Source of the DNA: Bacteroidaceae bacterium
GTDB taxonomy: Bacteria > Bacteroidota > Bacteroidia > Bacteroidales > Bacteroidaceae
Length of the DNA stretch: 64,000 bases
Reading direction: 5' to 3'
Assembly: GCA_017427065.1 (NCBI GenBank)
Contig: JAFRTL010000005.1
Location: 186,001 to 250,000 of the forward strand
Shown: in pieces, positions 54,961 through 63,238 of the stretch
Position numbering within the stretch: position 1 is the stretch's first letter
Layout of the letters: every line of letters begins with the position of its first letter
Translations under genes and position numbers: made by a program
The notes under the pieces: generated by a model
What the model was told of the DNA's origin: nothing
What the model saw: the letters and a program-made list of their open reading frames with translations, nothing else
Database searches by the model: none

Positions 54961-56637
54961 ATGAAGCAAAGTTATATAAAATATGGTGTAGGGGTGCTTG
55001 CAGGGGTTGCTGCAGGTGCGTGGATGGCATTCTCTCTGAGTGACGATCATAGTTTCCAGTTGGCTAAGAACCTAGATATCTTTAATTCCATTGTGAAAGA
55101 ACTGGATCAGAATTATGTGGATACCATCGATGGCTCAAAGACTATCCGTGACGGCATCGATGCCATGCTTTATTCACTGGATCCTTATACGGTTTACTAT
55201 CCTGAGGATGATCAAAGCGAGCTGGAGCAGATGGTGAGTAACTCGTATGGGGGCATCGGGTCGATTATCACTTGGAATAGCAAGTTGAAGCGTTCTGTGA
55301 TTTCTGAGCCTTACGAAGGTATGCCTGCAGCAAAAGCTGGTCTGAAGGTGGGAGATATCCTCATGGAGATAGACGGACAAGACTTGGAGGGTAAGGACAA
55401 TCAGGCTGTTAGCAATCTTCTGCGCGGACAGGTGGGCACTTCTTTCCACTTGAAGATACAACGCCCTGGCGAAAAGAAACTGCGTGAGTTTGAAATCGTG
55501 CGCAGTCAGGTACAACTACCTCTGATTCCTTATTACGGGAAGTTGGACCAGGGAGTTGGATACATCAATCTGAGTACATTTTCTGGAAATCCGTCGCGTG
55601 ACTTTCGCGCTGCTTTGGAAGATTTAAGGAAGCAAGGTATCACTTCGCTGGTCATCGATGTGAGAAGCAATGGTGGTGGCTTGTTGGATGAGGCTGTGGA
55701 TATAGCCAACTTCTTCATTCCGCGTGGGAAGACCTTGGTTACCACACGTGGTAAGAACAGACAAGTGAAGGAAACTTACAAGACTCTCCGTGAACCGATT
55801 GATTTAGACATTCCTTTGGCGATATTGGTAAACAGTGGCACAGCTTCGGCTTCTGAGATTTTAGCAGGCTCGTTACAGGACCTTGATCGTGCAGTGGTTG
55901 TGGGTACACGTACTTATGGCAAAGGGTTGGTGCAGATGACGCGCTCATTACCTTATGGAGCCGCCATGAAACTAACGACCTCTAAATATTATATTCCTAG
56001 TGGACGATGTGTGCAGGCCATTGACTATCAGCATAGAAATGAAGATGGTAGTGTGGGACGCGTTCCTGATAGCCTGACGAATGTGTTTCATACGGCAAAG
56101 GGACGCATTGTCCGCGATGGTGGTGGTGTGACTCCAGATATTACTATTGAGCAGGATACTATGCCCAACATTGTGTATTACCTGATGAGCGATAATCTGG
56201 TGTTTGATTATGCTACAGAGTATTGTCAGAAGCATCCCACAGTAGCAAAGGCTGAGGATTTCAAATTGACGGATCAGGAGTTTGAGGAGTTCAAAGAGTT
56301 TGTGAAGAAGGCTGATTTTAAGTACGACCAGCAGACAGAGCGTATGTTGAAAGATTTGAAGCGTATGGCAGAATTTGAGGGTTACTTGAAAGATGCTGAA
56401 ACAGAATTTACAGCTTTGGAGCAGAAACTGACGCACGATTTAGACCATGATCTGGATTTTGCTTCCGAACAGATCCGTGTGCTTATCTCCACGGAACTGA
56501 TGAAGCGTTATTATTATCAGCGTGGTTCCATCATCGAACAACTGAAGGAGGATAAAGACTTGGAGGCTGCAGTCGCTGTGCTGACTGACAAAGCACGCTA
56601 CAATGAGATTCTAAGTGCTCCGAAGGTGGAAGAATAG
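54961..56637 (+). CDS. S41 C-terminal-processing peptidase (second copy)
   Basis: A 558-residue periplasmic protease with an N-terminal membrane anchor or signal (about residues 8-26), a PDZ domain (about 95-180) and the S41 domain with Ser296 (in GTASASEI) and Lys321 (in TYGKG). It is a paralogue of the protein at 24754. Start: ATG 54961 is used; a TTG at 54946 is in frame but lies within the kinase gene. Its stop codon touches that of ispG on the other strand, with no base between them. Confidence 0.95.
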   Translation: MKQSYIKYGVGVLAGVAAGAWMAFSLSDDHSFQLAKNLDIFNSIVKELDQNYVDTIDGSKTIRDGIDAMLYSLDPYTVYYPEDDQSELEQMVSNSYGGIGSIITWNSKLKRSVISEPYEGMPAAKAGLKVGDILMEIDGQDLEGKDNQAVSNLLRGQVGTSFHLKIQRPGEKKLREFEIVRSQVQLPLIPYYGKLDQGVGYINLSTFSGNPSRDFRAALEDLRKQGITSLVIDVRSNGGGLLDEAVDIANFFIPRGKTLVTTRGKNRQVKETYKTLREPIDLDIPLAILVNSGTASASEILAGSLQDLDRAVVVGTRTYGKGLVQMTRSLPYGAAMKLTTSKYYIPSGRCVQAIDYQHRNEDGSVGRVPDSLTNVFHTAKGRIVRDGGGVTPDITIEQDTMPNIVYYLMSDNLVFDYATEYCQKHPTVAKAEDFKLTDQEFEEFKEFVKKADFKYDQQTERMLKDLKRMAEFEGYLKDAETEFTALEQKLTHDLDHDLDFASEQIRVLISTELMKRYYYQRGSIIEQLKEDKDLEAAVAVLTDKARYNEILSAPKVEE

Positions 56638-58479
56638 TTACTCTTCTTTCCAGTCACCGTTGTCTTTGATAAGTTGGATAAGATGCTCCACAGCATCTTC
56701 CTCTGGGATATTTTTCTCCATGCAGACCTTTTGCTTGTAGAGGCTAACGCGGTTTCTACCGGCTCCTACGTAGCCATAATCAGCATCGGCCATCTCACCA
56801 GGACCATTCACAATACATCCCATGATGCCAATCTTCAGTCCCTTGAGGTGAGATGTGGCAGCCTTGATGCGTGCAATGGTATCCTCTAAATTATATAAGG
56901 TACGTCCACAACCAGGACAGGAGATGTACTCTGTCTTGCTAATGCGCAGACGTCCTGCCTGAAGAATGGAGAAGGCTATGCTGTCGGTAGTTTGAGCAGG
57001 AATCTTACCATTGTTAAATAAGAAAATACCATCGCAGAAACCATCGAAAATCAGTGGTCCCATATCTGTTGCAGCACGTATTTGCAAGTCTTCTACCTCT
57101 GTCTCTGCATAAGGCTGGATAAAGATTAGTGGGTTCTCCACCTTTTCAATGATCAGCCTGTGTGCAATGGCACGAAGTTCACCTAGACGATTGGGGTGAC
57201 GGCTTTGTGCCATCAGTACAATCTCTGGATGATATTTCAGACAGGCAAGCAATTCGGGGCCGAAATCATCATAGTTGACAAAAAGGAACTTCAAAGAAGA
57301 AGGGCAAAGACTGATGAAATGCAGCATATTTGATTTGAAAACAGGCCAAGTATCTGCTTCACCATCCCAAGCACTGGCGTCCACGATGTATTGCATGCCT
57401 TCTATCAGCTTCTTGGGCAATTTACTGCCTACATAGAGATAGTCAGGGGTAAAGTTGGGATGGAGTTCCCAATTATTCATCAGTCGTCCAGAAACAACCA
57501 CAGGCACTTGATGTCCTCCGATATTACGTACAGGTTTTGTTTGACGACGTGTAGGATTCAGGTAGTCGAAGTTGGATGCAACTTCTCCAGAAATCTTAGG
57601 TAATCCCTCATGTAGAAGGACATAATCGCGTAACTTCTCTGCCACAGGAATCTCTGCTTCAGGAGCTTCACTAAGAGAAACACGGATGGTGTCACCCAAT
57701 CCATCGGACAATAATGCTCCAATACCAAGGGCAGACTTGATACGTCCATCTTCTCCTTCGCCTGCTTCAGTAACCCCTAAGTGCAAGGGGAAACTCATGC
57801 CCTCCTGCTCCATGGTATGAGCAAGAAGGCGTACCGTCTTTACCATGACTACCGGATTAGATGCCTTGATGGAAATCACTACATCGTGAAAATTTTCAGC
57901 CACACAGATACGGAGGAATTCCATGCAACTTTCCACCATACCTGCAGGCGTATCTCCATATCGACTCATGATACGATCGGAGAGCGAACCGTGATTTACT
58001 CCAATACGTATAGCTGTATGGTGTTCCTTGCAGATGTTTAGGAAGGGAACAAAACGGTCTCTGATTTTCTGTATTTCCTTAGTATATTCCTCGTCGGTAT
58101 ATTCCAAGTGTTTGAAGAGACGGGCGGGATCTACGTAATTACCAGGATTGATGCGTACTTTATCTGCAATACATGCAGCAACATCTGCCACGATGGGATT
58201 GAAATGTACATCAGCCACTAATGGAACCAGACAACCTGTTTCCCTCAAACCTTCCTTGATAGGACGCAGGTTCTCTGCTTCGCGTGTGCCTTGTGTGGTA
58301 AGGCGTACATATTCACCTCCAGCAGCTACGATACGCTTAGTCTGTGCGATGCAGGCTTCCGTATCCATCGTAGATGTGTTGGTCATACTTTGCAGACGGA
58401 TGGGGTTCTTCCCTCCCAAAGGAGTATTCCCCACCATGACTTCCACAGTTTGACGACGCTGGTAATTGAATAAATCCAT
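56638..58479 (-). CDS. ispG: 4-hydroxy-3-methylbut-2-enyl-diphosphate synthase
   Basis: Catalyses the sixth step of the MEP isoprenoid pathway using a [4Fe-4S] cluster. It is the long, 613-residue form with a middle insert domain (about residues 260-490), found in Bacteroidetes, Chlamydiae and plants. Cluster ligands are in SCPGCGRTLYNLE and GIMGCIVNGPGE. The N-terminal TIM-barrel has LGGKNPIRLQSMTNT. It overlaps the purE stop by one base, so they are coupled. Confidence 0.97.
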   Translation of the reverse strand: MDLFNYQRRQTVEVMVGNTPLGGKNPIRLQSMTNTSTMDTEACIAQTKRIVAAGGEYVRLTTQGTREAENLRPIKEGLRETGCLVPLVADVHFNPIVADVAACIADKVRINPGNYVDPARLFKHLEYTDEEYTKEIQKIRDRFVPFLNICKEHHTAIRIGVNHGSLSDRIMSRYGDTPAGMVESCMEFLRICVAENFHDVVISIKASNPVVMVKTVRLLAHTMEQEGMSFPLHLGVTEAGEGEDGRIKSALGIGALLSDGLGDTIRVSLSEAPEAEIPVAEKLRDYVLLHEGLPKISGEVASNFDYLNPTRRQTKPVRNIGGHQVPVVVSGRLMNNWELHPNFTPDYLYVGSKLPKKLIEGMQYIVDASAWDGEADTWPVFKSNMLHFISLCPSSLKFLFVNYDDFGPELLACLKYHPEIVLMAQSRHPNRLGELRAIAHRLIIEKVENPLIFIQPYAETEVEDLQIRAATDMGPLIFDGFCDGIFLFNNGKIPAQTTDSIAFSILQAGRLRISKTEYISCPGCGRTLYNLEDTIARIKAATSHLKGLKIGIMGCIVNGPGEMADADYGYVGAGRNRVSLYKQKVCMEKNIPEEDAVEHLIQLIKDNGDWKEE

Positions 58480-58988
58480 CAGTCTATCTTATACGCGTAT
58501 TTCACTTCTTTTAATTCTGCGTTAGCCTTCACGATTTTGTCTTTTAATCCTTCCTTGTAAGCAGCCAAGGATGCAGCAAGTGTCGCATCACTCAGTGCCA
58601 ACATTTCCACTGCAAGGATGGCGGCATTCATGGCACCATTGATGGCAACAGTGGCAACGGGAATTCCTGGAGGCATCTGCAGTATGGAGTAAAGTGCATC
58701 TACACCATCAAGGGCAGAACCCTTGATAGGTACTCCAATGACTGGGAGTGTGGTACTTGCTGCAATGACGCCAGGCAGTGCGGCAGCCATGCCTGCTCCT
58801 GCAATAATCACCTTGATGCCACGTTCCTTGGCACCTGTGGCGAAAGCCTCAACTTCCTTCGGAGTACGATGGGCAGAGAGGGCATTCATCTCAAAAGGAA
58901 TGTGCATATCGTCGAGCAGCTTGGCCGCTTTCTCCATGATGGGCAAGTCCGAGGTACTGCCCATGATGATACTAACAAGTGGGGTCAT
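58479..58988 (-). CDS. purE: N5-carboxyaminoimidazole ribonucleotide mutase
   Basis: Class I PurE, which moves the carboxyl group in purine synthesis. The 169 residues have MGSTSDLPIMEKAA at the substrate phosphate site, SAHRTPKE with the catalytic His, and GVPIKGSALDG. purK is not adjacent. It lies between gcvH (2 bases) and ispG (1-base overlap). Confidence 0.97.
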   Translation of the reverse strand: MTPLVSIIMGSTSDLPIMEKAAKLLDDMHIPFEMNALSAHRTPKEVEAFATGAKERGIKVIIAGAGMAAALPGVIAASTTLPVIGVPIKGSALDGVDALYSILQMPPGIPVATVAINGAMNAAILAVEMLALSDATLAASLAAYKEGLKDKIVKANAELKEVKYAYKID

Positions 58989-58990
58989 AG

Positions 58991-59371
58991 TTATGCGTTT
59001 ATCAGCTTCATATAATCCTCGGCACTGAGCAGACTGTCAAAGTCGGCGTCTTCAGCAGGTTTGATTTTTACCAACCACCCTTCTCCATAAGGATCCTGAT
59101 TGACGAGTTCAGGCTGGTCGGCCAGTGCTTCATTCTGTTCCAGTACTTCACCACCGACAGGAAGGAAAATGTCGGAGATGGTCTTTACCACCTCAATGGT
59201 GCCGAATACATCACCTGCATTCAGTGTTTCTCCAACGGTTTGGATATCAACGAAAACAATGTCGCCCAACTGATCTTGAGCATAGTCGGTAATACCTACG
59301 TAGGCAATGTCACCTTCTACACGAATCCACTCGTGCTCATTGGTGTACTTGATGTTTTCTGGGAAATTCAT
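58991..59371 (-). CDS. gcvH: Glycine cleavage system H protein
   Basis: The lipoate-carrying shuttle protein of glycine cleavage. At 126 residues it has normal length, with the lipoylation site Lys63 in TIEVVKTISDI and the preceding GDVFGTIE turn. The gene stands apart from gcvT and gcvP and heads an operon with purE and ispG. It may also serve as a lipoate donor, but that is inference. A TATCTTTG element is at 59406-59413. Confidence 0.95.
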   Translation of the reverse strand: MNFPENIKYTNEHEWIRVEGDIAYVGITDYAQDQLGDIVFVDIQTVGETLNAGDVFGTIEVVKTISDIFLPVGGEVLEQNEALADQPELVNQDPYGEGWLVKIKPAEDADFDSLLSAEDYMKLINA

Positions 59372-59405
59372 AGTTCTATATTAATATTTAAAGGTTATAG
59401 TTTGA

Positions 59406-59413
59406 CAAAGATA
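59406..59413 (-). promoter_or_regulatory. -7 element of gcvH-purE-ispG
   Basis: TATCTTTG on the minus strand, 34 bases before the gcvH ATG; no clear -33 box at the right distance. Confidence 0.5.
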
Positions 59414-59454
59414 AGAAATAATGTTCAATGTTCCATGTTTCATGTATAATAAAA

Positions 59455-60165
59455 TTAGAAGAGCAGTGAACTGAAAGGCATGCCAAAAGAGGGATGTAGT
59501 ACCAAAAGCGTACAAAGCAAGCCGATGGCAAATCCTCCGATAACTTCATCCACAGTGTGATGTCCCAAAGAGATTCGTGCAGAACCTAAAATACCTGCAA
59601 TCAAGATAAACAGACAAAGCCACCAAATGGGATTATAGCCATAAAGGGCACTGAAAGCTACTAAACCTCCAACAATGGCACCCGCACCAGCCATGTGCTC
59701 GCTGAGTTTCCACACTAAGTTGAGACAGATGCAGATGACTTGCATCAGTAAGGCTGCAAGAATGATACCACTCATATACCAAGGAATGTTCATCTTTCTC
59801 ATAAGCAGTAAACAGCAGACGTACGACAGGATGGTAAGCAAGAACGGAGCATAACGGTGATGACGTTTTGTCAGATCCTTCATGCTCAATCTGTTAAGTC
59901 TGCAATACACATAGATTGCTAATGAGGGGGTCAGGATAGTGAAGGTATAGACTATGCCCAAGATAATGAGTTTATAGGTAATGGGCAACATCCTCAGATA
60001 AGAAAAGAGCAAGAGTATCAGGAATGCCAAGAAAGGGATGCTGAACGGATTGAATACCCACGACACCACCTTAGACACTCGTTCCTCTATCCGAGTAGTC
60101 AGCATCTGAGGCTGAGGCTCAGCAGCCTCCACCATCTTGTTCATATTCTCCTGCTGTTCTTCCAT
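59455..60165 (-). CDS. PAP2-like membrane protein with altered motifs
   Basis: A 236-residue membrane protein with about six helices. The third PAP2 box is recognisable (SARISLGHHTVDEVIGG), but the second is LSEHMAG in place of PSGH, keeping the His, and the first (KxxxxxxRP) is at best degenerate near KDLTKRHHRYAP. It may be a phosphatase with relaxed motifs or a non-catalytic relative. It follows rpoN after 30 bases filled by a heptad repeat. Confidence 0.8.
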   Translation of the reverse strand: MEEQQENMNKMVEAAEPQPQMLTTRIEERVSKVVSWVFNPFSIPFLAFLILLLFSYLRMLPITYKLIILGIVYTFTILTPSLAIYVYCRLNRLSMKDLTKRHHRYAPFLLTILSYVCCLLLMRKMNIPWYMSGIILAALLMQVICICLNLVWKLSEHMAGAGAIVGGLVAFSALYGYNPIWWLCLFILIAGILGSARISLGHHTVDEVIGGFAIGLLCTLLVLHPSFGMPFSSLLF

Positions 60166-60166
60166 T

Positions 60167-60194
60167 CTCTAAACTCTAAACCCTAAACCCTAAA
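60167..60194. repeat. Four CYCTAAA heptads in tandem
   Basis: CTCTAAA twice, then CCCTAAA twice, fills nearly the whole space between the rpoN stop and the next gene's start. On the coding strand it reads TTTAGGG and TTTAGAG. Two related units lie at 8092-8105. Confidence 0.7.
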
Positions 60195-60195
60195 A

Positions 60196-61689
60196 CTATT
60201 TCCTCAGTCTTGCTACTGGGATGTTTAAATTCTGACGGTACTTAGCCACGGTACGCCTTGCCAGAGGATAGCCTTTCTCTTTCAGTAAAACGGTCAGTTC
60301 ATCATCAGTCAGAGGATTGTCCTTATCCTCTCCATCAATGGCTTCCTTGATGAATTTCTGTATCTGTCTGACGGTAAGTTCTGTTCCATCCTCGGTTGTA
60401 TAACCGTCACTGAAGAAATGCTTCAGTCGGAAAATACCGAAATTGGTCTGCACATACTTGCTATTGCTTACGCGTGAAACGGTGGAAATATCCAACTTTG
60501 CCCGTTCAGCCACGTCTTTCAATATCATGGGGTGCAATTGCGCATCATCTCCGGTAAGGAAGAAGTCGCGCTGCAACTCAATGATGGCTTTCATGGTAGT
60601 AAGCAACGTTTGTTGTCTTTGACGAATAGCATCGATGAAGTTCTGTGCCCTGTCTATGTATCCACGTAAGTATTTAACGGCATCCCTGGATTGTGGTGTT
60701 TTCAATTTCCCTTGTTCTTCTGCCAGTTGCTTATACTCATTACTGATATGAAGGGCAGGCACATTTTTGTCGTTCAGTGAGAGCGTGATGTCTCCTCCAT
60801 CGCCTGTTTCCACGATGAAGTCGGGAATAATCTGTTGGAAGTTCTTGTCCATAGCTTCTCCTAGTGAAGCCCCTGGCCTTGGATTCAGTCGGGTGAGTTC
60901 CTTGAAGACTTGCTCGAAATAATCCTTATCCAAAGCCATGCGTTGCTGGATCTTTTCCTTATGCTTGTGGGTAAATTCCTCGAAATACTTGGAAATGACC
61001 GTTTCTTCATCGCGTAACAAATTGAGGGCTGTCTGATCACCATGTGCTGCTTTCATCTTCCTTCTTATCTGGATAAGCAGACATTCTTGCAAGTTGCGTG
61101 CGCCGATACCTGCAGGATCAAATTCCTGAATAACCTTCAGTACCTCAAGAACTTCTTTTTCAGTTACCTCAATACCTTCATAGACAAATAAATCGTCAAT
61201 GAGTCCATCCATAGGTTTACGTAACAATCCATCATCATCCAATGAGCCAATCAGATACTCGGCGATTTGTTTCTGTTGTTCTGTGAAATAATGCTCGGAA
61301 ATTTGAGCCTTTACACTCTCGTAGAAAGAGGTGGAATCACTGAATGGGATTTCTCTGACTTGCTCACCCGCACTTCGGTTGTGTGTCTGCAGTTGGTAGG
61401 CTGGGATTTCGTCATCGTCATTCAGTAGATAGTCGTTCATTTCCTGGTCGTCATGTCGACTTTCTGCCTGCTCCTCATGCTCATCGAATGCGTTCTCATC
61501 CTCATGGTCGTCAAGGCTCACTTCTCTGCCTTCCTCCAAGGCCGGATTGTCAATCAATTCATTATGAATGCGCTCCTCAAACTCCACAGTAGGCAGCTCC
61601 AGCAACTTCACTACCATAATTTGTTGGGCAGAGAGTTTCTGAACTTGTTTTTGAGTCTGAACCAGATTAAGTTTGGTGTTTTGAGGCAT
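60196..61689 (-). CDS. rpoN: RNA polymerase sigma-54 factor
   Basis: The 497-residue alternative sigma factor that needs AAA+ activators. Region I is Gln- and Leu-rich (TQKQVQKLSAQQIMVVKLLELPTVEF), region II is acidic (about 50-90), and the DNA-binding region III ends with the RpoN box ARRTVAKYR. No activator gene is in the window. It is divergent from aminopeptidase P, with a TATCTTTG element at 61718-61725. Confidence 0.97.
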   Translation of the reverse strand: MPQNTKLNLVQTQKQVQKLSAQQIMVVKLLELPTVEFEERIHNELIDNPALEEGREVSLDDHEDENAFDEHEEQAESRHDDQEMNDYLLNDDDEIPAYQLQTHNRSAGEQVREIPFSDSTSFYESVKAQISEHYFTEQQKQIAEYLIGSLDDDGLLRKPMDGLIDDLFVYEGIEVTEKEVLEVLKVIQEFDPAGIGARNLQECLLIQIRRKMKAAHGDQTALNLLRDEETVISKYFEEFTHKHKEKIQQRMALDKDYFEQVFKELTRLNPRPGASLGEAMDKNFQQIIPDFIVETGDGGDITLSLNDKNVPALHISNEYKQLAEEQGKLKTPQSRDAVKYLRGYIDRAQNFIDAIRQRQQTLLTTMKAIIELQRDFFLTGDDAQLHPMILKDVAERAKLDISTVSRVSNSKYVQTNFGIFRLKHFFSDGYTTEDGTELTVRQIQKFIKEAIDGEDKDNPLTDDELTVLLKEKGYPLARRTVAKYRQNLNIPVARLRK

Positions 61690-61717
61690 AAGCTTTCAGT
61701 CTTTATGAATTTCTCAG

Positions 61718-61725
61718 CAAAGATA
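61718..61725 (-). promoter_or_regulatory. -7 element of rpoN
   Basis: TATCTTTG on the minus strand, 28 bases before the rpoN ATG. Confidence 0.5.
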
Positions 61726-61746
61726 GTGCAAACCGAAATTTATTCC

Positions 61747-61754
61747 TATCTTTG
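61747..61754 (+). promoter_or_regulatory. -7 element of the aminopeptidase P gene
   Basis: TATCTTTG, 23 bases before the ATG at 61778. The two divergent -7 boxes are only 21 bases apart, so the two promoters would share their upstream DNA. Confidence 0.5.
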
Positions 61755-61777
61755 TATCAAATAAAATTTCAATAGCT

Positions 61778-63151
61778 ATGTTTTCAAAAGAAGTATATGT
61801 ACAGCGCAGAGAAGCGCTGAAAAAGCAAGTAGGTTCTGGTATTCTGCTTTTCTTAGGAAATGACGAGATGGGATTGAATTATGAGGACAATGCCTTTCGC
61901 TATCGTCAGGATTCATCTTTCCTCTATTATTTTGGCATCTCCAATGCGGGCTTGTCTGCCATTATCGACATTGACGAGGACCGTGAAATCATCTTTGGCG
62001 ATGAGTTGAGTATCGACATGATTGTGTGGACAGGTATATTGCCCACTTTGCATGCACAGGCTTTGGAAGTGGGTGTATCTGATACCCGTCCTGTTTTGGA
62101 GGTGATATCTTATCTGAAAAAGGCTCAGGAAGGGAATCGCATTATTCATTATCTTCCTCCTTACCGTCCGGAACATCGCATCAAGCTGTTAGAATGGCTC
62201 AGCCTTCCACTGAACGACCAGAAAGGTTCTATTCCGTTCATCCGTGCCATTGTGAAACAGCGCAATCATAAGGGAGCAGAGGAAATTGCTGAGATTGAGA
62301 AAGCTTGTAATGTAACGGCCGACATGCATATCGCTGCTATTAAATTTCTGCGTCCTGGCATGTATGAGTATGAGGTACGTGCAGAGATAGAGCGTGTGGC
62401 TATAATGAATGGCATGGAACTTTCATTCCCGACCATTGCTACCAAAAACGGACAGACCTTGCATAATCATTCCTACAATCATAAAGTAGAATCAGGTGAC
62501 CTCTTCTTGATCGATGCAGGTGCAGAAACGCCTATGGGCTATGCAGGCGATATGTCGTCCACATTCCCTGCCGACAAGAATTTTACCACCAAGCAGCGTG
62601 AAGTCTATGAGATCCAGAATGCTATGCATCTAGAATCAGTAAAAGCCTTGCGTCCTGGTATTCCTTACATGGAGGTCTATGAACTTTCTGCCCGTGTGAT
62701 GGTAGAAGGCATGAAGCAACTGGGTTTGATGAAGGGCAATGCCGAAGATGCTGTGCGTGAGGGAGCTCATGCGCTGTTCTATCCTCATGGATTGGGTCAC
62801 ATGATGGGACTCGATGTGCACGATATGGAGAACCTTGGAGAGATTTGGGTAGGTTATGATGGGAAACCTAAGAGCACACAGTTTGGTCGTAAGAGTCAGC
62901 GTCTGGCCATTCCATTGGAGCCTGGTTTCGTACACACTGTAGAGCCAGGTATCTACTTCATTCCTGAACTTATTGACCTTTGGAGAGGACAAGGCAAGTT
63001 TACCGACTTCATCAATTACGATAAGGTGGAGGAGTATCGTTATTTTGGCGGCATCCGCAATGAAGAGGATTACCTGATTACTGAAACAGGTGCCCGCCGT
63101 CTTGGAAAGAAGATTCCTTTGTCACCCGAAGAAGTGGAGGCGTTGAGATAA
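61778..63151 (+). CDS. pepP: Xaa-Pro aminopeptidase (aminopeptidase P)
   Basis: A 457-residue M24 metallopeptidase that removes N-terminal residues before proline. After an N-terminal creatinase-like domain (about 1-165) the pita-bread domain carries the dinuclear metal ligands: Asp in LIDAGAE, Asp in GDMSSTF, His in HGLGHMMGLDVHD, Glu in TVEPGIY and a final Glu in GGIRNEEDYLI. Length is typical of cytoplasmic PepP. It ends at a CTAG palindrome that likely acts as terminator. Confidence 0.96.
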   Translation: MFSKEVYVQRREALKKQVGSGILLFLGNDEMGLNYEDNAFRYRQDSSFLYYFGISNAGLSAIIDIDEDREIIFGDELSIDMIVWTGILPTLHAQALEVGVSDTRPVLEVISYLKKAQEGNRIIHYLPPYRPEHRIKLLEWLSLPLNDQKGSIPFIRAIVKQRNHKGAEEIAEIEKACNVTADMHIAAIKFLRPGMYEYEVRAEIERVAIMNGMELSFPTIATKNGQTLHNHSYNHKVESGDLFLIDAGAETPMGYAGDMSSTFPADKNFTTKQREVYEIQNAMHLESVKALRPGIPYMEVYELSARVMVEGMKQLGLMKGNAEDAVREGAHALFYPHGLGHMMGLDVHDMENLGEIWVGYDGKPKSTQFGRKSQRLAIPLEPGFVHTVEPGIYFIPELIDLWRGQGKFTDFINYDKVEEYRYFGGIRNEEDYLITETGARRLGKKIPLSPEEVEALR

Positions 63152-63168
63152 TTTGAACACCTAGATAT

Positions 63169-63213
63169 AATATTTGCCCAACTGAAAATTTTTTTTCTAG
63201 TTGGGCAAATATT
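63169..63213. terminator. 15-bp palindrome, likely bidirectional terminator (CTAG element)
   Basis: AATATTTGCCCAACT and its complement form a perfect 15-bp stem with a 15-base A/T loop, between two converging genes and followed by a T run on the plus strand. Its loop and right arm share 21 identical bases (63185-63205) with the element inside the arginase-fold gene (5801-5821). Confidence 0.75.
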
Positions 63214-63238
63214 TTTTTCTTAACTACGGAGATTAAAA

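Noticed and set aside
60167-60194. True telomeric repeat
   Set aside because: The heptad matches plant telomere units, but it is four units long, internal, and placed between two housekeeping genes.
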